NCBI GenBank assembly: GCA_034931985.1
Contig: JAYGHB010000006.1
Span: 66,528-130,527, forward strand
Length of the DNA: 64,000 nt
Direction of reading: 5' to 3'
DNA from: Halotia wernerae
GTDB lineage: Bacteria; Cyanobacteriota; Cyanobacteriia; Cyanobacteriales; Nostocaceae
Shown: piece after piece, positions 27,398-36,376 of the stretch
Numbering within the stretch: the first letter of the stretch is position 1
How the letters are laid out: the number at the start of each line of letters is the position of its first letter
Program-made: the position numbers and the translations under genes
The notes under the pieces: model-generated
What the model saw: the letters and a program-made list of their open reading frames with translations, nothing else
Told to the model about the DNA's origin: nothing
Databases searched by the model: none

Positions 27398-29053
27398 TTA
27401 AATCTCCGCTTTGAGACAACTTGCTCTCGTGGAATTTTTTAATTGGGCAGCAAAAATTGTCTGGTTCATTAATAGATAGCTTTCTTGTTCTTCACTTAAT
27501 TGAAAATTTTCTTCTATTAAATTTTCGATTATATACTCTCTCAACACTTGGCTGAGGTAAAAGCTAGATTCTTGTCTTTCCATCAGCGTAGGCGTAGCTT
27601 TTTCGATTAGCGATCGCTTTTGTAATAACTCTATAGCCTCTAATATTAATCTTTGCGACAGCCGTGGCGACGATAACCCTGGTATATTATGCTGTTGCAA
27701 TTTTCCCACAGAAACAACATCTTGATTAACTGCTAACAAGTAAAGTATATGCTTTTCTAGCTGAGACAAACGATTGAACTGCTGATCTAAAGTTGCTCTA
27801 ACGTCCCCAAAAACTACAGTTTCTTGTTCGAGAAACTCATTAATATTGCCGTCAAATAATTCCTGAATAGCGCTAGCAATTAGTTTCAAAAATAACGGAT
27901 TGCCTGCATAACAATCCAACAATACTTTAAAATTCTCTTCTGATACATCAACCAAGCTTTTCTCTTTGAGAATTAAGATTCCTTCTGGCTCATTTAAACC
28001 AGTCAATTTTAAGGAGTGAACAGGTAGTTTATCTCCCTCTAAAGCAGCAATTTCTGGAGTTTTTTCTCGACTAGTTAATACTAAGCAACTTTGATGTTGC
28101 GACTCTCCTACCCGTCTAATCAATTCACTATAAATATCATATTCTTGACGATATTGAATCTGAGACAGTAGGGAAATACTAGAAGGCTTTTTTGTACCTG
28201 TAGTGCTGATTGAGGTGGTATAATTTTTTGCTTTACCATATTCGTTGCTACTGTTCAAAACCGAGTCAAAATGATCTAAGACAATCAGACAACGTGAAGA
28301 ACGCAAGCAATCTATCAGTTGTGAAATTTTGCTTTCTACTGTTTGGGCAATTTTTGTCTCTGGCTGTGGGGATAAAGTCTCAATGAGTTGATTCAATATC
28401 TCCTCTAGGGAAGGGGCAAGACGTAGCGATCGCCAAATAACATATTGAAACTGATCTTGAATTTCTTGTGCCAGTTTGACAGAAAAAGCAGTTTTACCAA
28501 TGCCAACCATACCCAATACTAGCACTAAACGACAGCGTTCCTGCACAATCCATTTTTGAGTTTTTGCTAGTTCTGTCATCCGTCCGTGGAACACACTGAC
28601 ATCTATTGCTTCACCCCAATCTTGAATTTGGGTTGATTTTATTTTTACTAAATCAGTTTCAGGTTCTTGAAGTGTTTTTTTAGGGTTAATTGCTGGTTGT
28701 AATTGCAATCTTCCTTTTCTATACCCTGCTTTCTCTAGTAAATGAGTCACACGACTCCAATTTTTTACCTTAACTGAGTATTCTGCTTGCTTACTCAGCA
28801 TTTCTTCTATGTATTTATATAACCCGTTTGATAGATAAACCCTGACTGTACTACTACTACGACTTTGATACACTATGGTGGCAATTTCCCCAGGGCTATA
28901 GCCACAAAGTAAACCTCTAAGAAATTTTTTTTCTACAGGTGTTAGGGCTTTTCCTTTGGTTGACGCTAAATCTATATATAACTTTTCTAATTCCCAACTA
29001 CTTTTAGCCTCTATAAATTCCTCTTCTATTTGATTGGAATCAGTTGCTGCCAT
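27398..29053 (-). CDS. STAND/NB-ARC NTPase with N-terminal HTH-like domain
   Basis: A 551-residue signal-transduction ATPase. The N-terminus (about 35-90, LTPVEKKFLRGLLCGYSPGE) resembles the HTH-like domain found at the start of many cyanobacterial NB-ARC and WD40 proteins. A linker leads to the NB-ARC core: Walker A GMVGIGKT at 181-188, Walker B CLIVLD at 255-260 and a sensor segment SCLVLTSREKTPEI. A winged-helix-like part follows (about 410-500). The protein stops soon after, without the WD40, TPR or LRR sensor repeats usual in the class. Its trigger and output are unknown; regulation or anti-phage defence are possibilities. Confidence 0.75.
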   Translation of the reverse strand: MAATDSNQIEEEFIEAKSSWELEKLYIDLASTKGKALTPVEKKFLRGLLCGYSPGEIATIVYQSRSSSTVRVYLSNGLYKYIEEMLSKQAEYSVKVKNWSRVTHLLEKAGYRKGRLQLQPAINPKKTLQEPETDLVKIKSTQIQDWGEAIDVSVFHGRMTELAKTQKWIVQERCRLVLVLGMVGIGKTAFSVKLAQEIQDQFQYVIWRSLRLAPSLEEILNQLIETLSPQPETKIAQTVESKISQLIDCLRSSRCLIVLDHFDSVLNSSNEYGKAKNYTTSISTTGTKKPSSISLLSQIQYRQEYDIYSELIRRVGESQHQSCLVLTSREKTPEIAALEGDKLPVHSLKLTGLNEPEGILILKEKSLVDVSEENFKVLLDCYAGNPLFLKLIASAIQELFDGNINEFLEQETVVFGDVRATLDQQFNRLSQLEKHILYLLAVNQDVVSVGKLQQHNIPGLSSPRLSQRLILEAIELLQKRSLIEKATPTLMERQESSFYLSQVLREYIIENLIEENFQLSEEQESYLLMNQTIFAAQLKNSTRASCLKAEI

Positions 29054-29520
29054 TATTGTTATTTATGTATTTAATGTAACTCAGTCCCAATCCTAACGAT
29101 TCTTCGATGAAATCAGAATAAATAAAAGATGAATTTATAACGAATTTAATAACTTTCGTTAGGTGACTTGGCAGTTGTTGCTTAGGTATCGTTGGCTTAA
29201 CGGAAATTTCATCAGGCTTGTTTGAAACTTTAAGCAAACAAATTCTGTCAATACAAACTAACAGGACTCTTTACTCTGGTGTGTGGATTTAGTTGTACAT
29301 AATATTGTGTTTTAACAGCACAGTATCTAAACTTCTAAAATGTTCGATACAACAAGCTTTAATCAATAAAATGTTGTAGACAAAGGTGTAAAAAATGACT
29401 GAATTTCTAATTTTTGTCCAAAAAAGATTCAGTAACTTGAAGGCTTAAGCACAAAAACTACTGCATATTCCACCGGAGTAAGACCAAATTAATCAATGTG
29501 GTATGTAAGAGGCATCAACC
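29054..29520. other. AT-rich divergent intergenic region
   Basis: About 470 bases between the STAND gene and the small gene at 29521. A 65-codon minus-strand frame overlapping the STAND start (29040-29237) is low-complexity and not supported. No repeat recognised. Confidence 0.5.
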
Positions 29521-29715
29521 ATGACTCGAATTCGTGACGTTGTGCAACAAGCTTTGACAACTGGCTATTTAACGGTTGAAGCAGAAAACCAATTACGGCA
29601 TCTGTTAACTACCCGATATGACTTGGAAGATTTAAATGCTTTCATGACTTTGCAGGAAGCTGCCATGAACGGTAAAGTCAAGCAAGAGTCCCGTGAAAGA
29701 TGTAGTATCAGATAA
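29521..29715 (+). CDS. 64-residue protein, free-standing copy of the ComFB N-terminal module
   Basis: Begins MTRIRDVVQQALTTGYLTVE and is all helical. It aligns by eye with residues 6-60 of the ComFB-family protein at 6498. Both have the pattern I-x-x-[IV]-V-[EQ]-Q-A-L-x-x-G-Y-L-T, and a later segment (ALDRLMGSLLTGEV against FMTLQEAAMNGKV) also matches. An AAGAGG site precedes the ATG. No ComFB domain follows in any frame. Small proteins of this kind seem to be common in cyanobacteria; function unknown, possibly a dimerisation or partner module. Confidence 0.65.
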   Translation: MTRIRDVVQQALTTGYLTVEAENQLRHLLTTRYDLEDLNAFMTLQEAAMNGKVKQESRERCSIR

Positions 29716-29802
29716 TTATGGGATTGGTCATAGGGCATTGGGCATTGGGCATAAGAAAACAAAGTTGAACTTAATTATGCCTAGTCATTTATAATTAGAA
29801 CT

Positions 29803-30519
29803 TTACGGACGAGGGCGCTTGTCTTCATCTTCAAAATCATCGTCCTCAAAAAATTCCCAGTCATCATCATTGCTATTATCAGCTTGATTATTGGCTGGTG
29901 GTTGATAAGGGGGAACAATTACCCGGTAATCAGCATCGTAGACGGATTCTGTTTTTCCTGCCGCAGTATTTTTGGGTTCACGATAGCTGTAGGAGTAGAC
30001 GGAACCAGACTGAGAACCGCTTTTAGGTTCTTGTTGGCGTTCGTAAGTTTGAGAGTTTTGAAATGGTTGAGTTTGAGGATTAGGGGTAGGTGCTTCTGTC
30101 GGCTTTTCGTCCAAGTCCCAATCATCATTTGTATTATTTTTTGTCTCCCAATCGTCAAAATCTTCACTAACATCACTAGCAGCGTACTCTGTTCTGCTAG
30201 CTCGCGGTGGCGGACTAAAAGAGGGAGATGTAGGTTCTTCCCGACGGTTAGCTTTTGCACGAGGTGAAGCCGTCGGTGACTTTAAGGGAGTTTGACGTTG
30301 TTGCCCCCCAAAGTAATGTGATAATTTGAACAAGGTACTGATTAAGAAAGACGTAAAAGCTCCGGCGGCAGTACTGAACAAAATCCACATTGCTAGTGGT
30401 AATGGTTGAGTTCGTATCCCCAAAAACACTAGCGATAGGACAGGCGACCAATTTTGAACTAACAACAGTGTTAGTCCTCCCAGTACAGCCACTAACAGAA
30501 TTAAGCGAATTACAGCCAT
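29803..30519 (-). CDS. LapA-like two-helix membrane protein with acidic tail
   Basis: A 238-residue protein. Two hydrophobic segments at about 4-22 and 40-62 with a short loop containing NW and P give the layout of LapA (DUF1049) proteins. The remaining 170 residues are a disordered cytoplasmic tail rich in Ser, Pro, Asp and Glu, ending in a strongly acidic patch (DDDWEFFEDDDFEDEDKRP). The function is unknown. It is the last gene of the rnr-ubiX run on the minus strand, separated from ubiX by 80 bases of inverted repeat. Confidence 0.65.
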   Translation of the reverse strand: MAVIRLILLVAVLGGLTLLLVQNWSPVLSLVFLGIRTQPLPLAMWILFSTAAGAFTSFLISTLFKLSHYFGGQQRQTPLKSPTASPRAKANRREEPTSPSFSPPPRASRTEYAASDVSEDFDDWETKNNTNDDWDLDEKPTEAPTPNPQTQPFQNSQTYERQQEPKSGSQSGSVYSYSYREPKNTAAGKTESVYDADYRVIVPPYQPPANNQADNSNDDDWEFFEDDDFEDEDKRPRP

Positions 30520-30523
30520 AAAA

Positions 30524-30603
30524 AATTAAAAGGTAAAAGGTAAAAGACAAAAGATAAAAGTGACTCTATCTTTACTTTTACCTTTTTACTTTTACCTTTT
30601 TAC
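30524..30603. repeat. Heptamer repeats in inverted orientation
   Basis: AAAGGTAAAAGGTAAAAGAC at the left and TTTTACCTTTTTACTTTTAC at the right are near complements, with GTGACTCTATC between. It can fold as one long A-T hairpin between ubiX and the LapA-like gene and may weaken transcription through the operon. Confidence 0.6.
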
Positions 30604-31220
30604 TTCCTTCCTTGCCAACGCTGAATAGGGATGCAATCAATATCCAGCTGATCTAAAGCACGGGCAACTACAAAATCAACTAAATCCTCAATGGTTTGAG
30701 GATTGTGATACCAAGCAGGAATCGCAGGGACAACTCTGACTCCGGCTTCTGCTAAAGTAGTTAAGTTTCGCAGATGAATTAGGCTAAAAGGTGTTTCACG
30801 AGGAACGATAACCAGCTTGCGCCCTTCTTTAAGCTGGACATCGGCTGCTCGTTCTAGTAAGTCGGAACTCAAGCCGATTGCTAGCTTGGCTACGGTACTC
30901 ATACTACATGGTATAATAATCATCCCCAAGGTGCGAAAGGAACCACTAGCAATTCCGGCTCCGACATCACTCCAAGGATGACAGTTGAGTTGACCCCCAA
31001 GGGGGACTCCAACTTGTTCTCGCCAGAATTGCTCTTGAGCAGTTGGTTCTGCTGGCATTCGGGTATCCTGTTCCGCTTGCCAAACCATGTATGTTGATTT
31101 AGAGGCAACTAGTTCAATCTCATAATCAGCTGCGAGCAGATATTTGAGAGCGCGAACAGTGTAAATTAGACCAGATGCACCTGTTACGCCTAATATCAGG
31201 GGGTTGGGATGATGTGACAC
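30600..31220 (-). CDS. ubiX: Flavin prenyltransferase
   Basis: A 206-residue protein that prenylates FMN to make the prFMN cofactor for UbiD decarboxylases (quinone synthesis). ILGVTGASGLIYTVRALK at the N-terminus is the FMN-binding Rossmann motif. The segment IIPCSMSTVAKLAIG and the motif VPRETPFSLIHLRNL are diagnostic. The gene is 17 bases downstream of rnr, so the two are probably cotranscribed. Confidence 0.93.
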   Translation of the reverse strand: MSHHPNPLILGVTGASGLIYTVRALKYLLAADYEIELVASKSTYMVWQAEQDTRMPAEPTAQEQFWREQVGVPLGGQLNCHPWSDVGAGIASGSFRTLGMIIIPCSMSTVAKLAIGLSSDLLERAADVQLKEGRKLVIVPRETPFSLIHLRNLTTLAEAGVRVVPAIPAWYHNPQTIEDLVDFVVARALDQLDIDCIPIQRWQGRK

Positions 31221-31237
31221 GCGATTATTAGCAACGT

Positions 31238-33592
31238 TTATTCATCGTCAGCATAAGATTCTAAATCGTCAGACTCCATATCGTCTAAGTAGATATCTGA
31301 TGCATCGTCGTCATTAACATCAGTAACATCCAATCCTTTAGGAATACCATCACTACCGACAGTGACTAAATCAATTTGCTGGCGATAGTAATCGACGCTT
31401 TTAACTTGTACAGCTACGCGATCGCCTAGTCTATAGGAAGCGCGATTTTTGCGGCCAAACAGTGCTTGTTGTCTGGCGCGGTATTCATACCAATCATCTT
31501 TGAGAGAACTGACATGTACCAGTCCTTCTACCCGTAAAGGTACACCAGGATTGCTATCGGTCTTCGTCTCTGCTGCTGGTACTTCAATTTCCACAAAGAA
31601 ACCATAAGATTGAACACCAGTAATTACGCCCTGAAACACTTGCCCAATGCGTTGTTTCATCAGTTGGGCTTTTTGCAATCCGGCTAAATCGGCTTCAGCT
31701 TCTTGGACTTCTTTTTCTCTATCGTTGATCTGAATAATTACCCGATTCAAATCAGTTTGGATTTCTTGTTGCAGTTCTGGGGGTAAAACATTCCAGTTAA
31801 TTTCTGTGTGAGAGGAGGAGTGGCGCAGGTTAACTCGCTCTTTTACACGGGTATTGCGGCGATCGCGTCCGTGTTCTATGAGCTTATAGTACACTCGCTG
31901 CATCAGTAAATCTGGGTAACGCCGCAAAGGGGAACTACAGTGAGTATACTGCTCTAGTGCCAAACCAAAGTGCAGTCCTTTAGTGGTGCTGTACGTAGAT
32001 GGTTTGAGTGTATCCTGTAATAAATACGTCAGGACTTGCTCCGATGGGGATTCTGCAAAAGCCCTAGTTAAGTGCTGATAATCTAGGGGTTGGATCTCTA
32101 CTTCTGGTTCTAGTGCCAGTTCCACGCCTAAATTGATGGCCAATTTCAGCATTTCCTGGACATCTTCAGAATCGGGTGTGCCTTGAACTCGCCATATAGC
32201 AGGAATACCTAAGGCGCTCAAGTGGTTGGCCATTAGTTCGTTAACCAACAGTACCAATTCTGTTAAAAGCGATCGCACAGGTAAATCATTCACCACCACA
32301 GCCCCCAAAATTCCTTCATCATGGTAGGGGTTTTGGCTAGCAGGCAGATTCAACTGCAAGCTCCCACGAGCTAAACGCATTTGTTTGACTGCTTTTTGCA
32401 ATTTTTCTAAGTCTTGCAGCAGTTGCACTACTTGTTCAGATGCATTTTGAGATTCATCGATGAGAATCGCTTCGGCTTTTTGCCTGCTGAGGGCAGTATC
32501 TACGTTGATCACACTGGGTTGAATTTCCCAATCTAACACTTCTCCCGATTGAGGTTCAATGGTGATTAAAAACGAGATGGCTAGGCGATCGCTTCCGGGT
32601 AATAAGGAGCAGCGTTCTGCTACAGTCTCAGGCAGCATTGGCAGCACTAATTCTCCTAAATACACTGACTTACCCCGTTTAAAGGCTTCTCTATCTAGGT
32701 GTTCGTCAGGTTGCACATAATGGGAAACATCGGCAATGTGAAAGCCTAAACGCCAATTACCAGAGGCAGTTGTTTCTAAGCTCAAAGCATTTTCTACTGC
32801 TTTGATATCACCGTTGATCCCAGCGATCGTGACGGTAAATAAATTACGTAAATCCAGCTTGTTTTTTAGATCTGCTTTTAGCAGTCTTTTAGGTAACTTG
32901 GTTGCTGCATCTAAAACTGCCTCCGGGAAATTACGGGATAGATCGTGCTTACAGGTGACTAAATCGATATCAGCAGCAGCTTCAGCATCACTACCGAGAA
33001 TTTGCACTACCCGACCCAATGGGGGATATTGGGCTAAGGGGTAACGCAAGACTTCTACGTGGGCAAGGTGATCGAGGGCTTCTTCTAATTTCATCCCATT
33101 GGTTTGAATTTTCAGTTCAAACAGCAAGCGATCGTCCAAAGGTACTGCTCGAAAACCACCTTCTATCTGCTTAATACGAGCTAATAAAGTGTGATTAGAA
33201 CGTTCTAGAATCAGCTTGACTTCTCCTTCTGGAGAACGGCGACGACTACCTTCTTTAAGAACTCTTACCAAAACGCGATCGCCATTCCAAGCATTACTCA
33301 GGTGACTTTCGCGGATATAAATATCCTCGGCTCCTTCCACATCTTGAATAGCAAAGCAAAAGCCTTTGCTAGAACACCGAAGTTTGGCTTCGATCATGCC
33401 CTCTTCTGTGACGCGGCGATACTTGCCACGTTCTTTCACCAAAATCCCAATTTTCTCCAGTACTTCTAAGGCAATGTGAAGTTTTTGTAAACTGTTTTCG
33501 TCCTCGCAACCAAGTTTCTTTTCTAAAACTTTACGAGCTACCAATTTATCATCTGTGAAATTGGCTAGGAGTGTAGCGATTGAAAATTCCAT
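31238..33592 (-). CDS. rnr: RNase R/RNase II family exoribonuclease
   Basis: A 784-residue 3'-5' exoribonuclease. The N-terminal winged-helix and cold-shock/OB domains (about 1-200) are followed by the RNB catalytic domain. In that domain the metal-binding Asp cluster shows in GFHIADVSHYV and DREAFKRG. The S1 RNA-binding domain is at the C-terminus (GQVFQGVITGVQSYGFFVE). The end is very acidic. It degrades structured RNA and takes part in RNA quality control. ubiX follows at 17 bases. Confidence 0.93.
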   Translation of the reverse strand: MEFSIATLLANFTDDKLVARKVLEKKLGCEDENSLQKLHIALEVLEKIGILVKERGKYRRVTEEGMIEAKLRCSSKGFCFAIQDVEGAEDIYIRESHLSNAWNGDRVLVRVLKEGSRRRSPEGEVKLILERSNHTLLARIKQIEGGFRAVPLDDRLLFELKIQTNGMKLEEALDHLAHVEVLRYPLAQYPPLGRVVQILGSDAEAAADIDLVTCKHDLSRNFPEAVLDAATKLPKRLLKADLKNKLDLRNLFTVTIAGINGDIKAVENALSLETTASGNWRLGFHIADVSHYVQPDEHLDREAFKRGKSVYLGELVLPMLPETVAERCSLLPGSDRLAISFLITIEPQSGEVLDWEIQPSVINVDTALSRQKAEAILIDESQNASEQVVQLLQDLEKLQKAVKQMRLARGSLQLNLPASQNPYHDEGILGAVVVNDLPVRSLLTELVLLVNELMANHLSALGIPAIWRVQGTPDSEDVQEMLKLAINLGVELALEPEVEIQPLDYQHLTRAFAESPSEQVLTYLLQDTLKPSTYSTTKGLHFGLALEQYTHCSSPLRRYPDLLMQRVYYKLIEHGRDRRNTRVKERVNLRHSSSHTEINWNVLPPELQQEIQTDLNRVIIQINDREKEVQEAEADLAGLQKAQLMKQRIGQVFQGVITGVQSYGFFVEIEVPAAETKTDSNPGVPLRVEGLVHVSSLKDDWYEYRARQQALFGRKNRASYRLGDRVAVQVKSVDYYRQQIDLVTVGSDGIPKGLDVTDVNDDDASDIYLDDMESDDLESYADDE

Positions 33593-33671
33593 GCAGTCAA
33601 CCGACCTTTAGTCAAAACATCATTTTTGGTTTAATCTGGTTCTTTCCTGTAGACCCTCATGGCTTACAGAC

Positions 33672-33776
33672 ACTAGTACCGCTGCGCGGAAGTCAAAAGT
33701 CAAAAGTCAAAAGACTTATAATTTGGGCTTTTTAACTGTTTGGAAGGGTAGCTTTTTTTACGCCGTACTGTACTAG
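33672..33776 (+). mobile_element. Heptamer-bearing MITE, copy 1
   Basis: Begins ACTAGTACCGCTGCGCGG and ends GCCGTACTGTACTAG, giving imperfect terminal inverted repeats. It carries three GTCAAAA units followed by GACTTATAATTTGGG. About 105 bases, noncoding. Copies 2-4 are at 33930, 26380 and 56524. Confidence 0.65.
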
Positions 33777-33915
33777 CTGGAAACGACTTACCCTGAGGCA
33801 GGGTTCCTGTTCTAAGCAAGGAAACCAACCTGAGAAATTCTCACTGCACGACAATCTCAGAGTTCGCCTGCGTTTAAGTCTCTTCACCTAAGCAAACTTA
33901 AACAGTACGCCTGAT
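33761..33915. ncRNA. Candidate structured RNA or folded element between two MITEs
   Basis: Four consecutive hairpins are visible: 33791-33803 (CCCTG/CAGGG), 33802-33827 (GGTTCC/GGAAACC), 33830-33860 (CTGAGA/TCTCAG) and 33872-33903 (GTTTAAGT/ACTTAAAC). A closing stem pairs GTACTGT (33765-33771) with ACAGTAC (33902-33908). The strand cannot be decided. It does not match RNase P RNA, tmRNA or SRP RNA signatures that I know. Whether it is transcribed is unknown. Confidence 0.35.
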
Positions 33916-33929
33916 TGGAATTTTGCCCC

Positions 33930-34041
33930 ACTAGTACCGCTGCGCGGAAGTCAAAAGTCAAAAGTCAAAAGTCAAAAGACTTGTATTATCGGCTTTTGTA
34001 CCATTTTTAATGGTTAGTTTATTTCCGCTGTGTTGTACTAG
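33930..34041 (+). mobile_element. Heptamer-bearing MITE, copy 2
   Basis: Same left end as copy 1 (ACTAGTACCGCTGCGCGG) but four GTCAAAA units, then AAAAGACTTGTATTATCGGC, and a right end CCGCTGTGTTGTACTAG. The direct orientation relative to copy 1 brackets the hairpin-rich segment. Confidence 0.65.
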
Positions 34042-34702
34042 GTAATTACGCGAAGGGTTTTTGAGAGGCTAGGTTAGTGTAACTCTCCACGCTGCCCAAA
34101 AGCGCTATCAGGGGAAACCACAGGTGTTTAATTGTCTAGCTTGAAGGTACTTTTACGCCATTAGACTCTGATTTTTAACTAAGAGAAACTGCCGATCAAC
34201 CTAATTTTGCCATACGTAGAATCGGTAACAATTAGATAAGCAGTGAGGGCGAACCTTATCTCCATTATTGTAGATTTAGAGCGTACTTCCAGGAAATAGT
34301 TCCGGATATAGAATTGGGTAATCAGTATAGCATTGAAGGTGAGACCACCTAGTGATCTGTCAACCCGAAATTGACAGTTTAGGACTGATGCGGGGACACA
34401 AAAACGTGAAGAATTTTAAGCCCTGCAAACTTGCCTTGACAGACTAATAGAGTTATTCATCAGGAGTCAAAAATTGGCTCAACATATCGCTACTGCTACA
34501 ATCAGGACACAGTTAGAATTAAAATGCCTCCATAGATACACTGTGGGCAAGGTTTGTCATCTCCCAATATGGTTGCAAATCTAGCAAAGCTTTCTTGATA
34601 GCTGGGATGGGAGAAGATATTAAAAGCGGGGATATCTGTAACTAGGACAAACACCCTAGCATCAACCCCATGATTCAGCAGACTTAGATTGGTGGCAGTA
34701 TT
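34042..34702. other. Hairpin-containing intergenic region upstream of 34703
   Basis: About 660 bases. Two good stems are seen: AGATAAG/CTTATCT (34234-34261) and CTGTCAA/TTGACAG (34357-34377, 7-base loop). A minus-strand frame (34502-34714) contains CPQC but has no recognised family and overlaps the next gene's start, so it is not called. Confidence 0.4.
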
Positions 34703-35566
34703 ATGTTGGCTCAATTCCAGAGATTGTATCCCAATGGCAATCTTACATCCGAATTAGTAGAAATTTTTCAAGGAAAATATATTGTCCGGGCAAGCGTGCA
34801 AATTGATGGCGAAACCCGTGCTACAGGTATGGCAGCGGCAGAAACAGTGGAAGTGGCAGAAGACCAAGCCAGAACTAGGGCACTGATGGTTTTGGGTATA
34901 ACCGATTCGCCATCAGCACCAATAGTATTTTCTCCAAAACCTATATCCCAGAGGCAGCTCAATCCTGACTTGAACACAACAGCAGGATTGAATGAGTCTA
35001 CCCCTGCCTCTGCAATAAATGAGAGTTTTAGCGGTAGTCAGTGGTCAACTGATAGCCAAGAAATATCCATACCGCCTGCCAGTGAGCAGGATATCCAACC
35101 AGAGGTAGTCAAAAGCGATACACTAAAGGCAAGTAAAAATAATATTTATAACCAGGATTTAAATCAAAACTTTCCTGTGACCAACAATCAAGAATCAGAA
35201 CTTGAGACCCCAGGAGAAAACTTGGAAATGACCTCTGACAACCAGCCAGAAACTCCACTATTTGCGGAAATTTCATCTCCCAGTAACGTCACACCATTTA
35301 CACCTCGCAGTTCCAATCAGCAAGAAAATGTAAGTGCTTTGTCAGGTGTAGGGAAGAAAAAGAAGAAAAATGAACCAGTAAATTTATCTGATGTAATTGC
35401 AAAAACCGATGTCCAAATCGAGCGCTTAAGTTGGACGAAAGAGCAAGGAAGAGAATACCTCAAAAAAACCTATGGTAAGTTAGGACGCTCTTTGCTGAGT
35501 GAAGAAGAGTTATTGGATTTCTTAAGATATTTGGAATCTCAACCAGACCCGCTAGCGGGATTTTAA
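34703..35566 (+). CDS. Conserved cyanobacterial protein of unknown function
   Basis: A 287-residue protein that I cannot assign. The N-terminal domain (about 1-70, LAQFQRLYPNGNLTSELVEI ... RATGMAAAETVEVAEDQAR) has an alternating beta-alpha pattern ending in a conserved helix, somewhat like a nucleic-acid-binding or dsRBD-like fold. A long polar, low-complexity linker follows (70-215). After a lysine patch (KKKKKNEP) comes a C-terminal helical domain (DVIAKTDVQIERLSWTKEQG ... SEEELLDFLRYLE). The conserved ends joined by a loose linker suggest an adaptor. The ATG start at 34703 fits. Confidence 0.6.
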   Translation: MLAQFQRLYPNGNLTSELVEIFQGKYIVRASVQIDGETRATGMAAAETVEVAEDQARTRALMVLGITDSPSAPIVFSPKPISQRQLNPDLNTTAGLNESTPASAINESFSGSQWSTDSQEISIPPASEQDIQPEVVKSDTLKASKNNIYNQDLNQNFPVTNNQESELETPGENLEMTSDNQPETPLFAEISSPSNVTPFTPRSSNQQENVSALSGVGKKKKKNEPVNLSDVIAKTDVQIERLSWTKEQGREYLKKTYGKLGRSLLSEEELLDFLRYLESQPDPLAGF

Positions 35567-35579
35567 TAATGCCCCTTCT

Positions 35580-36320
35580 CTACCTTACGACTGCGCCACT
35601 ATGTGGCAGGCTTTACGGGGCAAGAACAGGGAACATCATGTAGGGTGGGCAAAGCCCATCAAAACTACGTGTATTTCAAAAATCAAATAGGAGTCCTATA
35701 GGTCAAACTAGTAGTGCGTCAAAGACTAATTTACGGATAGATTTTCTGTAGAGACATCGATTTATCGTGGGGTGCATCCATCCCAGTTTTTATTTTTCAA
35801 CAAGAGAATAAATGTCATTGCGTACCCCTTTGGGGAAGCAAGCTACGCGCAGCGTCTCGTAGAGAGGAGGAACGACGTAGCAATCACATGGACTCGCTCT
35901 GAGTTGGAGATTTTGCGATTGCTTCACTTCGTTTCGTACCCTGCGGAAAGGCTAACGCCAACGCAATGACATGCAAAAAAGTGAGATGCTCCCTTTATCG
36001 TGTCTCTACTAACCGTCAAAATGAGTTTGACAGACTACTAATTTTGAACGTTTGTAGTTGACTTAGTGCTTAGAAAAGAAGGACTAAAGTCCTCACCCTA
36101 ACCTTCGGGAACGCCAAGGGTGAACGGGTGACGCTCGTTCGCGTAGCGTCTCCCCTTGGGAGAAGAGAAGGCTTTACGCTACGCTATCGTTAGTTGTACC
36201 CTGCGGGAAGGCTGCGCCTACATGGGGGAAACCCCCAGACGCTCGCGGACTCGCGCTTCGCGCAGCGTCTCCCCTTCTCCCTTTGGGAGAAGGGGAGACG
36301 CCAAGGGAGAAAACCGCGCT
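35580..36320. repeat. Block of dispersed palindromic repeats
   Basis: About 740 bases without a supported gene. GC-rich palindromes are packed together: GTCATTGCGTACCC (35813), TACGCGCAGCGTCTCGTAGA (35844), CTTCTCCCTTTGGGAGAAGG (36274-36293), and GGGGGAAACCCCCAGACGCT (36224-36243) with GCGGAC following. The last block recurs in inverted orientation at 49725-49776. A 65-codon frame at 35772-35969 lies wholly inside the repeats and is rejected. Confidence 0.7.
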
Positions 36321-36376
36321 AACTCACTATGAACTTGAACTTGCTCATCGATCAATTTCAACTTGACAAACTACTA

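Noticed and set aside
29040..29237. 65-codon frame overlapping the STAND start
   Set aside because: Low-complexity and A/T-driven; it overlaps a well-supported gene start.
33761..34480. Known RNAs (RNase P RNA, tmRNA, SRP RNA, 6S RNA) in the hairpin region
   Set aside because: None of the signature sequences I know for RNase P RNA, tmRNA or SRP RNA is present on either strand. 6S RNA could not be excluded but has no positive support.
34502..34714. Minus-strand frame with a CPQC motif
   Set aside because: Overlaps the start of the conserved 34703 gene in the opposite direction and has no recognised family.
35772..35969. 65-codon open frame in the repeat block
   Set aside because: Lies entirely within palindromic repeats; the translated sequence is a by-product of them.
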